The notes beneath the pieces are model-generated. The model worked only from the letters and a program-made list of their open reading frames with translations. It was not told where the DNA came from and ran no database searches. Shown in pieces: positions 1 to 12,859 of a stretch of 64,000 bases of DNA. Both the position numbers and the translations under genes were made by a program. The stretch is from Vigna angularis (taxonomy: Eukaryota; Streptophyta; Magnoliopsida; Fabales; Fabaceae), in contig NC_068974.1 of the NCBI RefSeq assembly GCF_016808095.1, positions 4,340,001-4,404,000 of the forward strand. The letters are read 5' to 3'. Position 1 is the stretch's first letter. Every line of letters begins with the position of its first letter.

Positions 1-1000
1 GTGATGAATGATTACTTTCTAATGGAGAATTCTAAGTGAATAAATGATTTTTTTTTCTGCTTCCCCTAGGTTTCTTTATATAGGGTTTGATTGGACTTGG
101 ATTTTGGTTATTCTATTGATAACATTTTTTTTATCTCGTAGTGTAATATCTTCCTAATAGATTTAATCTGTTTTTAAAATATTTGGTAGATATTTCTGTT
201 GATATTTTCATATATAATTATCTTGAAAAATATTTAATAAATTATTCTCAACTGAATTTTCCCAAAAATTGCATTTCAACCCTTTTTATTTCTCCAAAAT
301 TGCATAAAAGCCCAAAAAGTTCCAATATTTGCACTTTAGTCCTTCTTATGTTGTCTAAAATTACACTTTGGATCTAGGGTTTAACAAGAGTTGACCAGAT
401 GAGAGATATTTGAAAAATTTTACTGTTCAATTAGGGACTGCTATGTGGTAGTCCCCTTCCCCATCTAAATTAGGGTTTCAGATTGGGATTGGAGTGGTGT
501 AGTCGTGAGATGCAGGCACGATGATTTTGGGAGATTTAAAATTTTCACACAGCATGTGGAACTATCTCAAGTGTTTGTGTGGATTATCCTTTGATAACCC
601 ACTAAATTTTTTGGTAGGGCATTTAATAGGTCAGACTCTCATACCTCATTAGGATATTCAGTGTTATTACGAATGACTGTATTATGGGAGGTGACTAATT
701 GTCTAGTAGTTCCTTATGCCATTTTGTTTCGGTTAGGATCAGGTGAAGGATTAAAGAATGTATTTATAATTAGAGATAATAAAGGTGTTATGGCTTCAAG
801 TGTGGCTTCAGACGTGAAAGGTATTCCCTTAGTAGAACACCCAAATTGTAATTTTGTTCGCCGCCTATGGAAGTTTCGCTCAACTTTCGGGTTAATTTGG
901 TAAAATTCTCCCGAGTTGGCTCAAGTCATGCAGTATACAGTCTACCTAAATTTGGTAAACAATTTATACGTGTTGTCTAGGGTTGACACCAAAAGTGGTT
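1..1000. other. AT-rich DNA without a supported gene
   Basis: No gene is supported here. Positions 240-375 carry loosely repeated phrases built on 'aaaattgca' separated by T/C-rich runs, which look like decayed repeat DNA. An 80-codon open frame at 661-903 has no recognisable domain, splice context or promoter, and it lies just upstream of LTR-like sequence, so it is not called as a gene. Confidence 0.5.
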
Positions 1001-2935
1001 AGAATACTTATAAACTAGGAGTGATTAAACTCTGACTAGTTTTGTTGACTAAGTGAACTAAGAGTTATGAGAATACTCGTTGTAAACTGAGAGAGGTAAA
1101 ACTGATGTAATCTTCTTAAAGATTAGTGGAACCCCTTAGTTCTTAAAGGAAAACTGGACCTAGCTTAGGATCAGTGAACCAGTATAAAGTTTATGGTTTT
1201 CTGCTTAGCTCTTTGAAACGTTTTCCACTTACGCACTTCATAAAACCTGCTGCCTAAACATCTTATATAAATTATATATCTTTTACTTACTTTTAGAAAG
1301 CTTACCGTAACTAGTGGTAACATCTTAGGAGGTGGAAGCTTTCCATAATTGCCAATCCAAAAGGCTGCAAATGATCAAATTGGTTTGAATTGACAATAAA
1401 ACAATGGAGAAAAAAAAGCACTATAGTAGAATGAAATTGTCCGTGAGTTAAAATAGCAATATGCAGACCCATTTTGAGAGTAAAACCTTAATAGTTCAGA
1501 CTAGTTTTAAGAGATACCTTATTGTCTTGTTCCAAAATACCTCTACAACTTGAGAGATTGCTTAATTTCCTTTGTTTTGAATGTGTAATTTTTTCTTGTT
1601 GCTGTTACTTTGTAAAAGGCCTTTGAAACCAAGTGTCTTGGAAGAACCTTTGGTGTTCTTCCATCTCTTAGCCAACCTTTTTGAACTCAAAATTAAAATT
1701 GAACTTAGACAGTGAGTGTGTCTTGAAACCAAAGCTACAAGCCTCACTTTAGGATTTCCACTTTGTTTTTAATTTGCATTTATAGGAGTGACTTGGCTAC
1801 AAAAGATTATACTCTAAGCTTTGTCGCACTAAAGTCCGAATAGGTGTCTAGTTGTTTTAAAATTCAACTTTGCTTGTATGAGTTATCTTTTTAATTTCAA
1901 AAGTCATTCTTTGACATTGGTCAAGTAAGTAGTCTAAGACATTCTAGCTAGGTAAAATCTAGTACTTAAATAGTCTTTGATTCACCTCTCTTACTTAAGA
2001 ATTGTCTTTTGGTGAAATCTTAAGCCTTTTCAACTTAGGATAAAATTTGAAATTAAAAGATGTCTAGACATCAATCTCACCATAAAATGAGTGATTATGA
2101 GAAATTCAGTACTTTGAAACAAATTTCTAAAGAACTCAAAGAATTCAATCTTTGGTAACAAGAAGAAGTGCATCTAAGGAAAAGAGAAAATAGGAATAAT
2201 GATGGATTTCAATATAAGGTTGAGAGAGATATTCCTTTCTTTGGTGAAGACATAAATACATTAACATATTTAGCTTGGGAAAGGAAAATTGATTAATTGC
2301 ATCCATTCTTTACTATAAATAGTACATCCTATATTCTTAGTTTATGCATTTCTAGGTTTGAAGGATATGCAAGTGAATGGTGGAGTCATAGGTAGTCAAG
2401 AGTAGAAAAGGAAGAAAATCCCTCATTCAAGATTGGAGTGAATCGAAAGCTTGCTTGAGAAGAAACTTTGTTCCTCCTTCGTTTGAGAGAAACCAAGAAC
2501 TAATGAGAGAATTCATTAAAAAGGGAAAGGATATCATTAAAGGTGTAGATGAGTTCTTTCGTAGGGAAGCTGAGTTTGAAAAAAAAACTTGAAAGATTCT
2601 TGAATGATAAAAGAAAAAGAGAGGCTAAAAAGAGTGAAGAGAAATTAAGAGAGTTAGAAGAGAAAGAAAAAGAAGCTTTAAGAGTTAGAGAATAAGAAAT
2701 TCTAAGAGCTAAAAGAGTCAGAGATGAGGAAGATAGAAGAGAAAGGGAGGAGAAAGAAAAGAAAGAGAATGCAGAAAATGAGAGAAGAGAAATAGAGAAA
2801 GAGAAATATGAAATTGAGATAAGAGAAAAGGAGAGGGAAGAAAGCCTATTCAAAGAAGTGCTACTGAAGGCACCTTCCACTCCCACAATTATGATGGATT
2901 CAAGAGTTTTAAAGGAGTCGTCCAATCCTTAATCT
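1000..2935 (+). mobile_element. Degenerate Ty3/gypsy leader and gag relic
   Basis: Positions 1060-1290 hold an LTR/leader-like stretch with the phrase 'gtgaaccagtataaa', shared in altered form with 34480-34560. Positions 1300-1760 and 2040-2110 match 46080-46400 and 46680-46740 in order: 'aagtgtcttggaag', 'cctttggtgttcttcc' and a gag-like start ATGTCTAGACAT at 2060. Downstream are scraps of a retrotransposon gag frame, for example FEGYASEWW near 2357-2383, broken by many stops. Positions 2500-2930 are purine-rich (aga/gaa runs) and read as a decayed Lys/Glu/Arg-rich coiled-coil stretch on this strand. No protease or polymerase follows. Confidence 0.6.
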
Positions 2936-3129
2936 TTTCTCCCATTATCATTAAGTCTTATGTTTTTCTCCAAACTTCTCTTGTGAAAATATTTCAATTC
3001 CATCCTCCATTATTTTAAAATCCTCAACAAAATTTCCAAATAACATCTTGAGTTAGTGTTACCTTTTAGGTTTGATGACATACCCTCTAGCCATGACCAA
3101 TCACTTTTAAGAAGAGTTGAAGTCATCTG

Positions 3130-3880
3130 TGAAAGATGGGCCTAGACTCTCTCTTCAAGGCCATCTCGGGCCTTCATGGAGCTTCTAGAGTAGGAATAAT
3201 TTTTGGGCCTTGTATTTTGGGTCAAGTAGTCTAAGATTTATTTAGGCTTTGAATTACGAGTCAAGTAGTGTTGGATTTAATTTAGGCCTTGTATTTTAGG
3301 CTAAATAATGTAGGTTTTTTATACCACTTGAGTCAACAAAGGCCAAGGCCCAATGTTGACCCAAAGTGCATGTCCATGAGCTTAGGTTGGTCAAAGTTTT
3401 AACCTAGCTTGGTGGACAAGGATGTGTGGGATATTCCATGTGAGAGTGGCCATGTGTTATGCTTTCATTGGAGAGATTTTCTCATAATTAGTGGTCACAT
3501 GTTACTCTAGGAATGGAAAGGGTTTCCCATAAGTAGTGGTCACATGTCCTTCTCTTATTGGAAATGATTTTTGTCTTTGTCTCCAAGTTAGGTCAAGGTA
3601 GTGTTTTTAGGGTTTTGCTTTTACATTTTGGAAACACCCTTAGCCTATAAATAGAGGTGTTTCCACCCTTGTAGTCACTTTGAGATTAGTAATGAAATAC
3701 TGTCAAATTGTTGAATCATTTTATTAGTCTTTAAAGGTAAGGCTAGAGCATCCCATGTGGTCTCCTGTAGCCACCTTCCTCTAGAGTTTGCCTAACCTCT
3801 CTAAGAGCATCTTCAACACATCATCCCATCACCATTAAAACACCAAAGGTTGTGAGCCTTACCCCTTATCCTCCACAGCT
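3130..3880 (+). mobile_element. LTR-like sequence with TATA box and 45-bp minisatellite
   Basis: This region repeats the phrase 'ccttgtattttgggtcaagtagt' in degenerate form, then at 3440-3560 holds diverged tandem copies of a roughly 45-bp unit containing 'agtggtcacatgt'. A 'tataaatagaggtgtttcca' promoter-like box lies at 3646-3665, about where an LTR promoter would be expected. The same phrase order and the same 45-bp unit recur at 52690-53120, so both are probably LTR pieces of one family. Ends and target duplications were not found. Confidence 0.5.
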
Positions 3881-5000
3881 TCACCACCTTCATCATCACC
3901 ATAACATCTCTTCATGTTTTGGCCCTAGCTTAAAGAGGTTGCTATCAAGGTTCCAACTAACTCAAGACAAAAATAAATTTTTTTATGAAGTAGGACTCAC
4001 AATTTTCATCAATAAAATAAATCAAAATATGAGGAGGTCTTCTTCTAATGTTATCTTTCTATCTACCTTTTCTATAAAACAAAAATTAATTAAGATTATG
4101 TTTGATGTTTATTGTAGAAGGATATTTGATCCAGGAAGGGTTCATGCGGACCCCAAAAAAATAAAGTCATCTAAGAATGACCAACTTCCAAGAATGTTGG
4201 GAGCAGCTTCAACAATAAATCAAGATGTCTTTAGAATAAAGACGATCCGCCAAATTTGAGGACATATCTTTCTCAAGAAGGAGTGGATTGTACCTTGAGT
4301 CCAAACAATGGACCTATCAAAAGGAAAATAACTAAACAAGGATCAAATAAGGTTGTCAAGACCTATCAACAAGGAGCATGAAAGCTCAAGATCAACCCAT
4401 CAAGGCTTTCCATGGTCGCCCAATGATGTGGCCAAGTCACTCAACGAGTGGGTGCTCAGCAAAACCCCAGGGTAGCTAACGCCAAGCATTACAGTAGCTA
4501 CCTACACCCATCTCGCATATCAGGCGTTGAACGACTAGTGTCTTCCACTCAACGTTTTTGTCTAGAGGCTTCTATAGTATTTCACACATGTCTTGCACGT
4601 CTTTCTTACCTTGTACATGTAGGCTTCCATGTGGCACTTCATCTGTGAATGTAGGCTAATGATTAGCTTGGTAGTTACACTTCGGGAGTCTTTGTGTCAT
4701 TATAAAAGCAAAGCTCCTCCCATGTATTCAGGACTTTTGAGTGAATGAGTTGTTCTTCTATTGAGAGTACTCCATAGCACATTTCTCACCTTAAGAGTCA
4801 CGATTTAGAGAGTTTAAAGAGGCATCCTCTAACCACCTTCCAACCATAAATATTCATCATCACCTCATCCTCAATCCATCGTTTAAACCATGTTGAATCA
4901 CACCAATCACCTCTACTTCTTATTTATTCATTCCACTACATCCTTCATTCCTCTTTTGGCCACTGGTTCCATCAAGTCAGGAGTCATCATTAGCACACAA
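3880..5000. mobile_element. Decayed retroelement-like sequence
   Basis: Continuation of the relic with short open frames only. The style resembles LTR or untranslated retroelement DNA, but no conserved protein motif, primer site or terminal repeat could be fixed. A 135-codon frame at 3852-4259 has no recognisable domain and is not called as a gene. Confidence 0.35.
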
Positions 5001-6110
5001 AGCATATTGAAGTAGACTGTCACTTTATTCGTGAAGTTTATGATCATGTTATTTCACCCCCTCATGTCACTACTCAACTTCATGTTGTGGACATTCTTAC
5101 CAAAATTGTTCCTAGCTCACATCATTAGTTTCTTGTTATCAAATTGATGTTTCTTGACCAACCCCATCAATTAGAGAAGAGATATCAATCAAGAATTAAT
5201 TTATCTCCTTAAATATTTTAATATAATTTTTTAAGAATAAGTTAGATAATTCCTAAATTGATTTGTATCAATAAAAATTAATTTATCTCATGAAATACTT
5301 TAATATAATTTTCTAAGAATAAACTAAACCATTTATAGATTAATTTGCTCTTTCTAATTCTAGATTATAAGATATTTATTTTGTAATTATGAGTAATAAT
5401 TATTATAAATATTAGTAATATTATTTATAATAGAAATCACAGTAACAAAAGCCATCAAGCCATTTTTCATGATAGAATTTGTTTAGTAACATATAAACAT
5501 AGTTATAAGAATCTTATGTAACAACTGCACTATTCTTTTAAGGCCGTTGCTGAAATTGTGTAGCAATATACATATATACGACCACTCTATTTAACTATGA
5601 GATTTTGTTATTAATTTCATTTTCACATACTATATATTTATATATCTTACAATTTTATATATGTTATAATTTTTAATGTTTATAAATCTTCCTATTCACA
5701 ATACGAGTCACAATTCAAAATTTAAACTCTCTTATGGGCGAAGCGATTCAACTACCATGGTTTATGCTATGTTTCAAATAACACCAACAAAATGAAAATT
5801 CAATCAAAATGATAATTTTATTCGCAGTTGACATTATAAAGGAGTTTATTACTTTCAAATGTAAAGAAAATATTTTATAAAACAAATGAGCTTGTCATTA
5901 TTTAATTACCATTAGCCATATAAAAAAAAACTAAAACACATGCTTTGACTGTACCCAAAATCACTAATGTGTGTCTTCATTAAACAACACAAAAAAATAA
6001 TACCATCACCCTAAAATTTTGTTCTAACAACTCAAAAAACTCAAACAACATTGACAATATATTTTGCACTGGGGTTCAACATTTTCTTTTTCAGGTCATT
6101 TCCAGAGCCA
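5000..6110. other. AT-rich intergenic DNA, nothing recognised
   Basis: Strongly AT-rich sequence with no open frame of interest, no clear repeat ends and no RNA gene recognised by eye. Confidence 0.5.
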
Positions 6111-6116
6111 TTACAG

Positions 6117-6264
6117 AATTTATCAACAATGGGCATAGATGAACTATGACCAGCTTGTGAAAGAAAGATCATCCATAGCATGAATTACGTAATTTATCAA
6201 TAACGGACTTAGATGATCCATGAACAGAATATGAAAGAAAGATCATCATCCATAGCATGAATGA
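6117..6264. repeat. Two-copy tandem duplication, about 75 bp per unit
   Basis: Two adjacent diverged copies both run from 'aatttatcaa' through 'gaaagaaagatcat' to 'ccatagcatgaat' (about 6117-6187 and 6190-6264). It lies downstream of the stop codon of the small gene at 6851 and could fall in its 3' untranslated or flanking DNA. Confidence 0.6.
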
Positions 6265-6850
6265 ACCACTAATGACATGAAGGAAAACAGGGGATGGAGG
6301 CTGTTTTTACATGCAACATGATGTATATTATTATTATATTAAACACAGTAGCTAAAGAGGAGCAAGATTGTTTAAAGACAGCCACAAGCCTTGTGCTTTC
6401 CCCTTTGACCTTCAAGGTGCAGATTACGAGGGGCTGAATGAGAAATAAAAGACACCTGGATCAGTTGGTTTTAAAAACATAAAAAGCACCCAAATTACAT
6501 TAATGTAATTTAAAAACAAAAACACAAACTGCAATTATGAATTTCAGGAACAAAATATATAAAGCCGAAGAGCCACGTTATGTTGACAATAATATTTTAA
6601 TATCACTATTCTACAACTATTTTTATTTAATAACAATTTATATTTTAATTAAATATCGTAATTTAATATTTTATTATTAAAAATAGTGGTCAAATAGTTG
6701 TGTAAGTAATAGATGGTTGTAAAAATATCCTTTCTCCAAAGCGAAAAGAACAAGCATTTAGATTTCATATGCACAGAACAAAGAACATTGCAAAATAGTT
6801 ATAAATCTACTATTGATTCCCCCGGAACTTACCATCATCAATGATAACTC

Positions 6851-7220
6851 TTACAGAGAAAGGCCCGCAAAAAGCAACTCCAACTGCTGCTCCTGTGATA
6901 CAGTTCTCTGAAATAACAGCATAAAAGAGTAATAGGATTAGTCACTTGTTATGACCAAAATTCAAATACATGCTTATGAAACTAAAAAATAAGACAAAGA
7001 TATGACTAAACAACCTAAGGCTGATAAACAAAGAATGGTTTACCTTAACTGACATTAATTGCAGAATTTTATTAAGAACCTTAAGACGATGCATGCCATA
7101 TGCACTATTAGCAGGAAGTTGGTTCATTCTCTTGATTTCCTCATGGACAGCAGTCTGTTTTTTCTCACACCACATTTGTTGTTGTGGTTTAGGCTGATCA
7201 ATAGGTCCACTCTCCATCAT
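6851..7220 (-). CDS. Small conserved plant protein of unknown function (2 coding exons)
   Basis: Minus-strand coding exons are 7220-7044 and 6907-6851. The donor after 7044 is GTAAAC and the acceptor before 6907 is TTATTTCAG, joined in phase 0; the stop is TAA at 6853-6851. From the first in-frame ATG at 7220 the product is 77 aa and hydrophilic, with motifs MMESGPIDQPKP, EEIKRMNQLPANSAY, HRLKVLNKILQLMS and a C-terminal LELLFAGLSL. The open frame continues upstream to 7265 without an ATG (VDSFDHLKGSNTLDQ) before meeting TAA at 7271-7269. The true start may therefore be in an upstream exon spliced to about 7264, or the protein starts at 7220. A donor at 8437 suggests a 5' non-coding exon about 1.2 kb upstream. 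The exon structure and coherent protein style argue for a real gene; no function is claimed. Confidence 0.7.
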
Positions 7221-8437
7221 TTGATCAAGGGTATTGCTACCCTTCAAATGATCAAAGGAATCCACTTTTTAATTCAGCTGAGCAAACATCAAAAGAGAAA
7301 TACTCAGACAGCACAACTACACCAAAAAATCAAAGAGTAGAAAGACTTCAAAAGGGACATATATAACCTCATCAATAACAACATAATAGCATTAAAACAT
7401 GATAAACTCCACACTGGTTATAAATCTAATTCTCCGACCAGTCACTTAGGTTACACACACTAACCACATATGTTTTCCTAAAATGCTTCAGTTTCATTGC
7501 AGCCTAATGATGCCAATTATCCTAAAAAACTAAAAGCTTGAGATAAGCCTCTAGTCTTTAGCAAATTACTATCAACAAGGTAAGAAACAACTTGAGTATT
7601 TATAGTATTCATATATATAACCAATGAACATTTCTAGACTCTTGACCTACAAAGCTTGAAAACAACCTCACACATTATAAGACACATGAAGGTACTTCAA
7701 ATTTGAAAATATAAAAATATATACCACAACCATTATATAACATACACGAGTAAGCAGAATTAAATGAAAAATGTAAAGTACAACTGACAGTATTCATTTG
7801 ATGTGAAGTCTTCAACTTAAATATGCATCGAGTTTATTTTGAAGTGTCTTCCTTTGTAATCATCGCAAGTATTAAAAATTTATTTGATTTAAAACAGCAC
7901 CCTTCTTTCAGTCATTTTAAACGAAATCACCACCATAAGAATCATAAAACCCACAACATATCAAAAGACAGAGCAAGTTTCCAACATCGTCAACTGGACA
8001 ACAGAGAGATAAGCAAATTTTCAAATAGAATTCAACAGTTACACCAAAGATTATTACAGTACAATCTCCAATATAGTACACCACTAAATAAAATGAAATT
8101 CTACACAATATCTTATATCACTTTAATCTACAACAAAAACAATATAAGTAAACCTTAGTTAGGCATATTTCATTCAGTGCAGAAGGTGTTTAACTTTTTT
8201 CTAAATGGACAACACACAATGGATCGCCTAAAATACACACAAAGTGAATCAAAATTAAATTCTCAACTTATTTATTTCCTTTCTCAAAGTTGGAAGAATG
8301 GCCTCTGAGTTTTCTTTTTCTCTTCTACTTTCTACTTTCAAAGTATTAACAATTAGAAGGGAAAGAACTAAGACAAAATTACGTGTAGAAGTAAAGAGGA
8401 ATTGGAACCCTAGCATGAAAGGTAAAGAGGAACTTAC

Positions 8438-8530
8438 GAAGAGAAAGAGAGAAGAACTTCCTTCAAACCGCACCGTTTTGGAACAAAAATGCTTTGTTTA
8501 TTCAAAGAGCCTACCACAACAACCTAAATC
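8438..8530 (-). promoter_or_regulatory. Probable 5' non-coding exon of the small gene at 6851-7220
   Basis: Read on the minus strand, a CT-rich leader (ttcttctctctttctcttc) ends at 8438 and is followed by a strong donor, GTAAGT, at 8437-8432. This looks like a first non-coding exon with a 5'-UTR intron. The upstream end is unknown. The assignment to the gene at 6851-7220 is inferred from strand and distance. Confidence 0.4.
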
Positions 8531-8540
8531 ATTGGCTTAA

Positions 8541-9900
8541 TTTTTCTTTAATTTTATTAGAATTTTTAAAAATCTCTGGTCTTTATTTTTCTAATTTAGG
8601 TTTTACTCTTTTTTAAAATGTCTAATTTGAATTTTTTTTATTAATGCCCTTTTTTATAAATAATAATTCTTCTGCACAAATATGACAATATATGTAAAAA
8701 ATTAACCAAATTAATGAAAATAAATCTGTATCGAGAACTTTCATTCTTGACGACAAACATATTAGTGAAAATAATCAAATTAAATATTTAAAAAAAATTA
8801 AAAGATTAAATTAGATACTTTAAAAATTAAAAGATTAAATTGAAAAAAAATCAATAATTATAATATTTTTAAAATTCGAATAAAATTAGAAAACTAAATT
8901 AGAAATTAAACCTAAAATTAACTCGCATGATAAGTATAATTAAAAACTTGATGGTTAATATTATAATAAAAATAAGAGATTTTTCTTTTTTATGTTTACG
9001 TTTATTTTCTAATTTTACTTTTTAAATAAAATTGTTTTTAAACTAAAATAATTATTCTATAAATCTTATGTTTTAAGTAATTGTTTATTTACATTGAATT
9101 AATTTTTTCAATTTGACTGCTTTTTAAACTTAATCGATTTTTCAATTATAAAACTATCTACAAAATAAATAAAGTTATAAAAAGAATTTATATTTAATTT
9201 TATAATTATATATAATAATAATAATTTTATTACTTTTTATTAAAGTAAATAAAGAACATGTGTTTTCACTAATGACTTTTAAAATTAATTATAGTTATAA
9301 TTGTTGAGTTTTTAATCAATAATTATAAAAGAAAAATATGTCATAATTGTGTATTTTATAATTTAAAAATCATATTAAACATACTTTATAATTTGTTGAT
9401 GGCTTGTAATTACTTGATATTTAAACTGTAATTGTAAATATAGTTTATTTTTAATATATTTTTTCTTGCTTTAAAATAGTTAAAGTTCATAAAAATAATA
9501 GTGTGAGGATAAATTTAATTTAACTTCATTTATAAAAACACATTTGAAACAGAGTTTATAAATTTAATTTATATTAACTCAATTTTCTTAAATTTAATTT
9601 GTACTGAAAGAAAATTTTAACAAATAAATTAATGAGTAAAATATTTCATTTTTAAAATTATTTTATTAAAATAAGTTTGTGTACAAGAAATCTATTTTAT
9701 CAAAGTTTATAAATGTAAAGTTCCAATTCCCATGTCATTTAAGCGTGTTAAATATAAGAACTTTTTTTATTTTTAAATTAGGATGGATCATTTTGTAAAT
9801 TTATAAACTTAATTATAACTTTAAAATAAAATAAATGAAAAATATTAAACTTTTACACAAACAAACATAAGCAAATATTTATAAAATTTTCATATTCTCA
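8541..9900. other. Very AT-rich intergenic DNA
   Basis: Long A/T runs and short repeated phrases such as 'aaaagattaaatt' (8800-8840). No gene, RNA or clear terminal repeat was recognised. Part may be old MITE or promoter DNA. Confidence 0.45.
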
Positions 9901-10495
9901 TCAATTACATAGTTCCAGAAGCATCTGTATATTTATTTATTCTCGTATAACGCATACCTTATACGATCATAGCAACAAACACAATCAAAACAAACAAATG
10001 TATGAGTGAGCTAACAAAATAAACATCAAAACATCAATATCACACTTATATCTCAAATGTTAAGTCCTTATTACAATCCTATCACATCAAATACAATTAA
10101 CACATAGTAAGACTTTAACAAGCAATAGAATTACCAAGCATACATTCCATTATAAGGAACCATGACCAACACACTAGTTCTACACAACTTGTCCATTAAA
10201 GATAATCTTGTGTCAATACCAACCATCTCTATAAATGTATGTCTCCTTCCAAACTTCATCGCACCATCCCTATTTACTAAAACAAAACAATTTGAGTACT
10301 CCCCCACCACAACTTCGAACCTGTCTCCCCAGCTCCTCAAGCTACTCACATCAACTCTAAACTCAACATGAGCCAAAACCCTACAGCGAGACATTCATTC
10401 CTTTCTACCCCTCATAATGAAAAGGCAGCACTCGAATCCTAATCTATTATACCGCCCCTCTAGACGAAGAGACTCATCTCTTCCACCGTCTCTTA

Positions 10496-11567
10496 TGTTA
10501 CCAATGAGGAGCATTGGTACTTTGAAGATAAAAGATTTTGATGATGCTGCAAGTGATAAAATTCGAAGAATCAAGTTATAATTGTTTTAAAAGCACTTTC
10601 GTAGTTTGCAAATGTATTAGGAAATATTTCAACTTGTAAACACTTAGAAATCTCGTATCTTTAAGTTAGTTACGTATATAATCGATTATATGGTAGAATA
10701 ATCGATTATCATGAGCTTTCCTGAAAAACCATTTCGCTCTGGAATAATCGATTATTACTTCAATTAATCGATTATTACTGGTCATGATGAGAACTGCCCA
10801 AGTCCCTGGAATAATCGCTTGTTCCTCAGGATAATCGATTATCACTTTTTGAAAAATCCTGTAACGGACTTGAATAATCGATTATCACTAACAATAATCG
10901 ATTATCACTGGCAGTTGTATTGTGTCTTTTCAATTTCAGACCAGCTGTCTATATATAGTTGTTTTAAAACCCTTAGAGGGTTAACCTAAATTTTTCATTT
11001 TGAGAGTATTAGAGCTTTGTGCCTAAGGGAAGCTCTTTGAGAGTGAAAAAGGATCTATGCCATTTGAGAATACAATTTGTTTGAGGAAGTTCTCAAGTGA
11101 TAGAGTTGCTTAAGTCAAGTCTTGTGAATAGGAGAAGCTCGCGCTTAGTGTGTTTAAGGTCGGAGCGGTTCTCTTCAAGTTGGCTGAGCATGTTCTTCCA
11201 GTTCGTTTGTCGAAGGAAGGTTCTTCCGTTCGTTTGTCGAACGAAAGGTGTTCTCGTTTCTTAATCTTTACTTCATATCTTGTAATCTGTACAAACATTA
11301 TTTTAGTGAAAAAGGTTAATCACTATTCATAGTGATTAACGACTGGACATAGAATCTTTTGATTCGAACTAGGTTAAAATTTGTGTTGATTTTCTTGAAC
11401 TCTACCCTCTTTAAACTTTTAGCACATCAACTGTTTGATAAAAGTTCTCTAAGAAAATAATTTTTTGAAAACCGACTATTTTAACTTGATTTATTGACCG
11501 CTACACGCTTTCTGCTTACTTTATTCCCCTGTGCGACTCTACGATACTGATTGTCTTGATACCGACA
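10496..11567. mobile_element. Solo LTR with 5-bp target duplication tctta
   Basis: The segment begins TGTTACCAAT and ends GATACCGACA, so it has TG...CA ends. It is flanked directly by tctta at 10491-10495 and tctta at 11568-11572. The length is 1072 bp with no internal coding region, primer site or second LTR, which fits a solo LTR left by LTR-LTR recombination. It carries a cluster of ATAATCGATTAT palindromes in its first third and a leader-like 3' part. Confidence 0.8.
10678..10907. repeat. Cluster of ATAATCGATTAT palindromes
   Basis: The self-complementary core AATCGATT occurs about seven times in 230 bp (near 10678, 10698, 10744, 10766, 10830, 10873 and 10893), with one degenerate copy (ataatcgcttgt) near 10812. 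Spacing is irregular, so this is a dispersed motif cluster in the U3-like part of the solo LTR, not a simple tandem array. Confidence 0.8.
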
Positions 11568-12859
11568 TCTTAAAAACGAAGAGATCTACCTTTCTACCCC
11601 TCACAAGAGAAAAGGTGACTACCTTTCTACCTCCTCAAAAGAGGAAAAGTACAACCCCAGATTAATGAAGTATAACAAGAAAACATACTAAAGAAACATA
11701 ACCACCATCACACCGCATTGTTGATTCAACACCATGACTCTTTCACTAAGCAAAACAATATTCACAGAAACCATTACCTCTCTCGTCGTAACTCATCCTC
11801 TTCCCTTGACTCACAAAGGCAATAATAACCTCTTTCCACTGCATCGCACAAGCGAAAGATAAACCCCAACTTTAAGGGTATCATCGCCAACCATAATGGA
11901 TCACTTCCTACTCTTGGAGAAGTCAATAATAGCTTTAAAGATCTCACAACTCACATTTGGATCACTCAATTATTTATCCTCTAACCAGTCCCAAAATCAC
12001 TCCAACAAAATACTCCCATGTTACCCAATGGTGTATCTAAGCTAAATAGATAGTTTAGTGCCAAGACAGTCATACATCATCAAGAAACACATTCCAATAG
12101 ACACATGACTTTGCACACAACCATATCACCCATTATAATAGATCCACGGTGTTATCTCAAGGTGTCTAAAACTATAATTCATTGAAACATCACTTGGCAA
12201 CACCAAAATGCATGCAAACATATGTAATAAACCAATGTAGTCAAGCACCGAACAAGATCATACATTTTCTGACTTGAAACAAATGAACAACACCACATTA
12301 TATCACAATTACATCCCCAAAGGCATTCAAATGTCTTAACACACATCCGCAAATCATAAAGCAACATAAATCATCATTAACAAGTATCTCAACACACAAA
12401 GACAAAGTTAACTCCTCATACCTAGTTCGATCTATCAAACACAACCACTCTCGATTCGAACTTTGCCACTTATAACTTTCCACTTTTGCGTTCATTCTCT
12501 GACACGCAACCGCTCTATCTCACGGCGCCTTCTACTCATCCTACCCAACCTCAAGTTAAGAACTCACCTAAGTTCGAGCTCTTGCCCCTCTGTATCATCA
12601 CACACAACAATAGCCACCAAACTAACTCGTGTTTTGATTATATGATCATATAATAAATGTATAATTCATTCTTTACTACACTATCACAATTACCAATTCC
12701 TAAAATAACACACACTACTTACACTACTTAAGGTTTGCACACACAACTTTTGACCCATAACAACAACCTCTTACTATATTAATCACATAACCTTAGTGAA
12801 AATAAGTCTTATATTAACTAAGATATTTCTATAACTGACTTATATATAAAAGTTACGAG

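Noticed and set aside
661..903. 80-codon plus-strand frame
   Set aside because: No recognisable family, promoter or splice signals; lies in decayed repeat DNA.
2500..2925. 141-codon Ser/Phe/Leu-rich frame on the minus strand
   Set aside because: It is the complement of a purine-rich aga/gaa stretch; composition alone keeps it open and no domain or splice context is present.
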